The position numbers and the translations under genes are program-made. From the NCBI RefSeq assembly GCF_017592555.1, contig NZ_JAGFNS010000041.1, positions 1-64,000 of the forward strand: DNA of 64,000 nucleotides, given 5' to 3'. The first letter of the stretch is position 1, and every line of letters starts with the position of its first letter. This document shows, one piece after another, positions 59,614-64,000 of this stretch. The notes below the pieces were generated by a model, which had not been told where the DNA came from, did not search any database, and was given only the letters and a program-made list of their open reading frames with translations. This DNA is from Actinoplanes flavus. GTDB taxonomy: Bacteria; Actinomycetota; Actinomycetes; Mycobacteriales; Micromonosporaceae.

Positions 59614-60152
59614 GCCGGTTCCCAGTCGATGCCGTCGACGAGCCAGTAGCCCTCCGGTGCCACGAGTCGAAGGCCGAGCTTGCCGGAATCCATCGTCACG
59701 GTCGCGTTGACCATGGTCTCGTTGATCGCCACCACGGTCGGCCGCCCGATCACCCGATCAGCCGGAACACTGGTCGGATCGACCCCGCGCAGCTTGTCCG
59801 CGAGCGCCTGGGTCGCGTTCGGCTGTAGGCGGTTCATCCACTTCTTCGCGGTGATGTTCGAGTGGTCGACCCAGGCCGAGGCGAACGCGTAGGCGACCGC
59901 CTCCGGCTGCGCCCGCCCCGGGCTGGTCTTCGGGGTCGGCGGCGGGTCCGGGGAGACGACACTGTCGTTGTCCGAGGGGTCGATGCTGATCGCTGGCGCC
60001 GGGCTGCTGTTGCCGAGAGGAGGAGATGCCTGCCCGTCGGAGAACAGTCGACCGATACCCACGACGGCCAGGATGATGGCGGCGATGACGATGCCGACAC
60101 CCCAACGGGATCTGAAGATCCCGTTGAGGCCACGCTCGATCAACCGGGGCAT
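59610..60152 (-). CDS. VirB8/TcpC-like membrane protein
   Basis: A 180-residue protein with one membrane helix (about 17-38, WGVGIVIAAIILAVVGIG), a Pro/Ser linker and an outside domain (about 85-180) of NTF2-like character: AVAYAFASAWVDHSNITAKKWMNRLQP then alternating strands ending YWLVDGIDWEPA. VirB8 and TcpC proteins of type IV secretion systems share this plan. Its stop overlaps the M23 gene start codon; the upstream membrane gene is 3 bases away. The VirB8 identity is inferred from layout. Confidence 0.6.
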   Translation of the reverse strand: MPRLIERGLNGIFRSRWGVGIVIAAIILAVVGIGRLFSDGQASPPLGNSSPAPAISIDPSDNDSVVSPDPPPTPKTSPGRAQPEAVAYAFASAWVDHSNITAKKWMNRLQPNATQALADKLRGVDPTSVPADRVIGRPTVVAINETMVNATVTMDSGKLGLRLVAPEGYWLVDGIDWEPA

Positions 60153-60155
60153 CTG

Positions 60156-62099
60156 CTACCTCGCCTCGGAACGCACCCGCGGGCTGGCCGGCTCCTGGCT
60201 GGTGGAGCCCGTCTCCGGCCGGTAGATCGCGTAAGAAGTGGGCCGCTCGGTGACGTCCGGCTCGGTCCAGTCAGCGTTGGCGCGGGTCCGGGCCCGGGCG
60301 GGCTGGGGCTGCGGTGCGGGCGCCGCAGTCGGAGCGTCGTCCCGCACGGACTCGTTGCCGTCCGGACGGGTCGGAACGCCGGCGGGAACAATCTCGGTGC
60401 TTTCGTTACGCGAGGAATGCGCCGGATCTTCGAGTCGAGCCTCCGGGCGCAGGGTTCGCTGCTCGGCAGCAGAACCCTTGCCGAATGTCGGCTCCCGGGT
60501 GCCACCACCCTCGGCGACCTCGAGCTTGGCCGCTTCCCGCATGTCACGGAAGAACCGGCGATGCCACGAACCGGCGGATGCGATGGCGGCAGTGCCGTCC
60601 TTTCCACCGAGCTGAGTGATTCGCCGGTACGGCCGGAGAAGCAGCCAGCCGACGATGCCACAAAGCCACACCAGGACGACTTGGAGCCAGCCGGGGAGAC
60701 TCGCGGTGTTCATGATCAAGTCGACCGCGAACAGATAGATGGCCGCGCCGGTGCCGAAGATGGCGATATTGAACAGAGCTGCCACGACGGCGTTGCCGAG
60801 GCGACGGATGCCGCTGCTCGCCGGTTGCAGGAGACCGATGGTTCCCAGGATCGGCGCGGCGATGACCGCCCACCGGAATACGAGGAAGCCGAGAAGCACC
60901 AGGAGGGATGCGGTCAGGTCGAACATGGCGAACATGATCGCGGCGAGAACAGCGATGAAGCCGGCACCGATCCTGTCCATCCCGTTGATGCCCTGAAGGT
61001 ACTGATAAGCCTCCGGGTCCTCCGCCTTGATCTGCTCGGCGACCTTCTGCCACTGCGTGTTCTTCTGCTTGATCAGAGCATCCCGTGTCTGGGGATTCTC
61101 GCGGAGCTTCTCCGCCTCCTGCCAGGAGATCGACTTCGCGTCGTAGAGCGCGAGTCCGTACTTCTTGGCGGTCTCGCTGTCGGCCGAGCCGAGAAGTCCG
61201 CGCAGGTAATTCCGGTAGAGGATGGTCTCCGTGGCGGTGTCGCTCGCCCGAACCGCCGGAGCCCGGTCGTCCTCGCACGCGCCCGGAGTGGGGTCGTCGC
61301 ACTGTTCGGGCGGGACCTCGTGTGCACGAGGGCCCACAGCGTCATGGACGACGCTGAGGCTGGTGATCAGGCTCTGATCCGCGATGGTCGCAGACCTGAC
61401 CGGCCAGGCCGCGATCGCCGTGACGACCACCATGATCAGGATGGCCCAGCCCGCGGTCGTGGTCGCGGCACCCAACTCCGCCTGTCGTGACCGCCAGAGC
61501 AGGTAGAGACCGACCACAGCGAGGGTGACCACCCCGAAGACGGTGAACACCTTCTCGTAGACCGCTCGCGTGGCCTGTTCCACCAGGGGATCGGCCCAGC
61601 CCCAGAGCGATTGCGGATCCCACGCACGTTCCCTGAGCGCGTTGGAGGCGCCGATGATGGCCGTGGCGATCATGAATTCGCCGTTGGCGATCGTTGTCTC
61701 GACCTTGAAGTCGGGGTCGACTAACGTCGAAGCACAGCCGCTGTCCAGGTCATAGGTCGTGTAGTTGTAACCGGCATATCCGTACTTGCTGTAGAGGCCG
61801 TCGTAGCCGAGTCCATCCGAGGACTCGGGACGTTCCGCGAACCATCCGGCCAAGCCGGAATCCGGTGTGTTGGGCGTTGGGGCGGTGAGGCATTGAGCGC
61901 GCGCACTACTGACCTCGGCCAGGCGGCTTACACAGCCCTGGATGTTCTGCTGCCACTCCTCGACGCTGCAGGCTCCGCCGGGGACCTTGGTCGGCGGCGG
62001 GGCCGCCACCGCGCTGGACGGTGCCGCCACCGCCCAGGCGATCGATGCCACCACCAGGACGAACAAGGTGGTGAGGAACGCCAACCCCCGCCGTACCAT
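60156..62099 (-). CDS. Polytopic membrane protein of a type IV secretion-like system (TrbL/VirB6-like)
   Basis: A 647-residue protein with a signal peptide (1 to about 33, ending AVAA), an outside domain with Cys residues, then about six membrane helices in two groups (TVFGVVTLAVVGLYLLW, WAILIMVVVTAIAAW; AVLAAIMFAMFDLTASLLVLLGFLVF and following). The last ~140 residues are charged and disordered. TrbL/VirB6 proteins form the inner channel of type IV systems. One base separates it from the ATPase gene upstream. Confidence 0.7.
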   Translation of the reverse strand: MVRRGLAFLTTLFVLVVASIAWAVAAPSSAVAAPPPTKVPGGACSVEEWQQNIQGCVSRLAEVSSARAQCLTAPTPNTPDSGLAGWFAERPESSDGLGYDGLYSKYGYAGYNYTTYDLDSGCASTLVDPDFKVETTIANGEFMIATAIIGASNALRERAWDPQSLWGWADPLVEQATRAVYEKVFTVFGVVTLAVVGLYLLWRSRQAELGAATTTAGWAILIMVVVTAIAAWPVRSATIADQSLITSLSVVHDAVGPRAHEVPPEQCDDPTPGACEDDRAPAVRASDTATETILYRNYLRGLLGSADSETAKKYGLALYDAKSISWQEAEKLRENPQTRDALIKQKNTQWQKVAEQIKAEDPEAYQYLQGINGMDRIGAGFIAVLAAIMFAMFDLTASLLVLLGFLVFRWAVIAAPILGTIGLLQPASSGIRRLGNAVVAALFNIAIFGTGAAIYLFAVDLIMNTASLPGWLQVVLVWLCGIVGWLLLRPYRRITQLGGKDGTAAIASAGSWHRRFFRDMREAAKLEVAEGGGTREPTFGKGSAAEQRTLRPEARLEDPAHSSRNESTEIVPAGVPTRPDGNESVRDDAPTAAPAPQPQPARARTRANADWTEPDVTERPTSYAIYRPETGSTSQEPASPRVRSEAR

Positions 62100-62100
62100 C

Positions 62101-64000
62101 TCAAACCTCCAGGTCGGACGGGAGTGGCACGACCGTCGGTGGCGCCACGCCCGGAGTCGTATCCAGGTGTTCGAGCAGCCCGTCGACGTACGAGACGTCG
62201 ACGCGCACTTTCTGGACCCGCCCGTCCACGTCCCGCATCACGAACTCACGGAACCCGAGCCGGTGCTGGGAGGACGTGTCGACCTGGGAGAGGGACGCGA
62301 GGGTCGCCTCGTACCCGTCGTGGACCGGCACTCGCAGGAGCCGGAGTGCCTCGGACGCGATCTCCTGGTCTTCGGCGATCCGGCCGACGAAGACGGTGGA
62401 GACCAGGTTCTGGACGTCGAGCCCGAGGATGTCGCGCGGGTTCTGGGATGCCACGAGGGCGGCCAGGTTCCATTTCCGGGAGTCCCGGGCGAGGCGGACC
62501 AGGAAGGACCGGCCGGAGCGCCAGCCCTCCATGAAGTGGGCCTCGTCCAGGCCGACCATCTTGCGGGAGGACATCGAGCCGCCGTAGCAGCGACGGACGG
62601 CCAGCCGGTGTGCGGTGTGCAGCATCGGCAGGGCGAGTGACTCCTCCGCCGACCAGTACTCCCGCTCGATCTTGAGGTCGGGCAGTCGCAGGCCGGCCAT
62701 GGTGATGACGGTGAGTGCCGCGTCGGCGCCGAGCAGGTGCTGTGGCGGGTGCCCGAAGAAGAGCAGCGCGAGCGGCATCTCGGCGGTGTCGAGGAGCAGG
62801 TTGGCGAGTTCCTTGCCCTCGTCGTCGTCGAGACCCTGGAGGGTACGCACGACGTCGTCCAGTGTGGAGGTCTCCTCGGCCGGCACCTGTCGCACCGCGT
62901 GCCGCAGGAGCGTGGCGGTGGAGGCTTCCTTGGCGACCTGTGGCGGCACCAGCATCGAGCAGATGTCCTGGACGAGCATGCGCCGTTCGGCTCGTGCGTT
63001 GGAGACGGCGATCTCGTACTCCCGGTCGCCGGCCGGCCCGGTCGGGAACTCGGACCGCACCGGGGTCGGGATGAGCGAGTACGGCGCCAGCGTCCCCTGT
63101 TCCGATCCGGTCAGGTTGAGCACCCGGCTGTACGGCCGCAGCTCCGGCATCTGACACAACCGCGCGAGCGGCCCGGACGGGTCGAGCAGGGTGACCTGCA
63201 CTCCTCGGCGCGCGTTGAGGTAGCCGAGCGCGCCCATCAGGGTCGACTTGCCGCCACCGGGTTCGGCCACGAAGACGCCGAGCCCGGAGCGTTCCCGAAC
63301 CTCCATGGGGAAGTGCAGGTCGAGGAAGACGGGCCGCCGGCAGGTCCCCGCGGTGCGCCCGATCAGGTCGCCCCGCCGGTCGCCGACCGTGGACGCCGCC
63401 TGCGGGAGGGCCGCGGCGAGCAGTTTGACCGGCATGCGGCGGACGTACCCGGTGTTGGCGATCGGCTCGCCGGGGATGAATTCGCGGGCCAGCTGGTCCT
63501 GGTTCTTCGGGTGTTGCAGCGAGATCCGCATTTCCCGGGAGTAGAGCTGGATCAGGCGCCGGGCGCGTTCCAGGCACTCCTCGCGGGTGGCGCCGCCGAC
63601 GGCGATCCGGTGCCAGCCGTGGGCGCGGGCCGACTCGACCGGCAGGCCGGTGGTCATCTCGTCGCCGATCACGAGCGCCCGCTTGGCGAGGCGTTCCAGT
63701 TCGGGCGGGGCGTCGATGCCGTGTTCGGCGTAGTCGAGCTGCTGCGAGCGGATCATCCGGAGCCGGTGCTCGAGGTTCTTGAAGGAGCTGCCGGAGCCGA
63801 GGATGTCGATCCGTGAGGAGATCTCCATGGGCCAGGGCAGCCGCTCGTGGAAGTGCATCCACGGCTCGTGCTTCTCCGGGATCTCCAGCGGCTCCATCCG
63901 GCCGACGGAGAGCACGGCGACGTGGCGTTCCTCGCCGGACATCCGGTTGACGAGCTTGACCGTGGAGCCGTACGGGGTCCGGTACCGTTCGACCTGTTCG
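62101..64000 (-). CDS. VirB4/TraC-like ATPase of a type IV secretion-like system (5' end outside window)
   Basis: At least 632 residues; the frame stays open to the window edge, so the ATG at 63942 is not necessarily the start. Walker A is VFVAEPGGGKSTLMGAL and Walker B KMVGLDEAHFM, typical of HerA/VirB4 ATPases; SVGRMEPLEIPEKHEPWMHF resembles the N-terminal domain of such proteins. Downstream are a TrbL-like membrane protein, a VirB8-like protein and a wall hydrolase, the set expected in an actinobacterial conjugation-type or related chromosomal secretion system. No relaxase or coupling protein is inside the window. Confidence 0.85.
   Translation of the reverse strand, partial: EQVERYRTPYGSTVKLVNRMSGEERHVAVLSVGRMEPLEIPEKHEPWMHFHERLPWPMEISSRIDILGSGSSFKNLEHRLRMIRSQQLDYAEHGIDAPPELERLAKRALVIGDEMTTGLPVESARAHGWHRIAVGGATREECLERARRLIQLYSREMRISLQHPKNQDQLAREFIPGEPIANTGYVRRMPVKLLAAALPQAASTVGDRRGDLIGRTAGTCRRPVFLDLHFPMEVRERSGLGVFVAEPGGGKSTLMGALGYLNARRGVQVTLLDPSGPLARLCQMPELRPYSRVLNLTGSEQGTLAPYSLIPTPVRSEFPTGPAGDREYEIAVSNARAERRMLVQDICSMLVPPQVAKEASTATLLRHAVRQVPAEETSTLDDVVRTLQGLDDDEGKELANLLLDTAEMPLALLFFGHPPQHLLGADAALTVITMAGLRLPDLKIEREYWSAEESLALPMLHTAHRLAVRRCYGGSMSSRKMVGLDEAHFMEGWRSGRSFLVRLARDSRKWNLAALVASQNPRDILGLDVQNLVSTVFVGRIAEDQEIASEALRLLRVPVHDGYEATLASLSQVDTSSQHRLGFREFVMRDVDGRVQKVRVDVSYVDGLLEHLDTTPGVAPPTVVPLPSDLEV

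Overview
The window is high-GC DNA from a mycelial-type actinobacterium. Gene content and gene order fit the Micromonosporaceae, most likely an Actinoplanes-like organism; this is an inference from content, because there is no rRNA or other taxonomic marker here. Nearly all of it is ordinary chromosomal housekeeping sequence, with secretion or conflict islands near the middle and at the right end. Many genes keep the relative order known from Mycobacterium tuberculosis: leuA-ask-asd; ponA2-whiB4-ArsA-type ATPases-RidA-MBL-crp-nth-TlpA-Nudix-marP; and ppa-dacB-zinc metallopeptidase-tilS-hpt-ftsH-folE.

Layout. 1-109 is the 3' end of an IS110-type transposase. 283-5119 carries an RTX-repeat secreted protein, a small unknown protein, a DUF1524-type lipoprotein, leuA with a leucine-rich leader peptide upstream, and a lipoprotein. 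5283-7944 is the lysC-asd-cutA operon. 8319-10899 holds pyrE, a small membrane protein, tRNA-Pro(CGG), a metallophosphoesterase and a GatB/YqeY protein. 10954-17696 holds the PonA2-like PBP, the WhiB4/WblA regulator, two ArsA-like ATPases, a proline-rich membrane protein, a DUF4177 protein and RidA. 17792-23191 is an MBL hydrolase coupled to a cyclase-AAA-TPR protein, followed by a Ser/Thr kinase. 23295-28162 has a lipoprotein, a biotin carboxylase/BCCP protein, an unusually short carboxyltransferase and Crp. 28370-32802 has CapA, Nth, TlpA, Nudix and MarP.

33246-40220 carries three type VII secretion core components (MycP, EccC, EccD) without EccB, EccE or EsxAB. 40337-51555 is ppa, a very large DacB with about 1,100 residues of low-complexity N-terminus, the metallopeptidase, tilS, hpt, ftsH and folE. 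folE begins inside a perfect 15-bp inverted repeat.

51548-57311 is the most interesting part, a divergent cassette. One arm encodes an EccC-like motor with a single intact ATPase site, a coiled-coil membrane protein and a small helical protein. The other arm encodes an EbfC-like protein, a WXG100-like protein, a WXG-headed protein whose C-terminus matches the ADP-ribosyl cyclase (CD38) catalytic pattern, and a small protein placed like an immunity factor. 57342-64000 holds a membrane protein and a tightly coupled type IV secretion-like operon: VirB4-like ATPase (cut by the window end), polytopic membrane protein, VirB8-like protein, lysozyme/M23 peptidoglycan hydrolase and an internally duplicated unknown protein.

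Many operon-leading genes start 6-8 bases after a TANNNT hexamer, which suggests leaderless transcription is common here. Several genes are chained by ATGA/GTGA overlaps.
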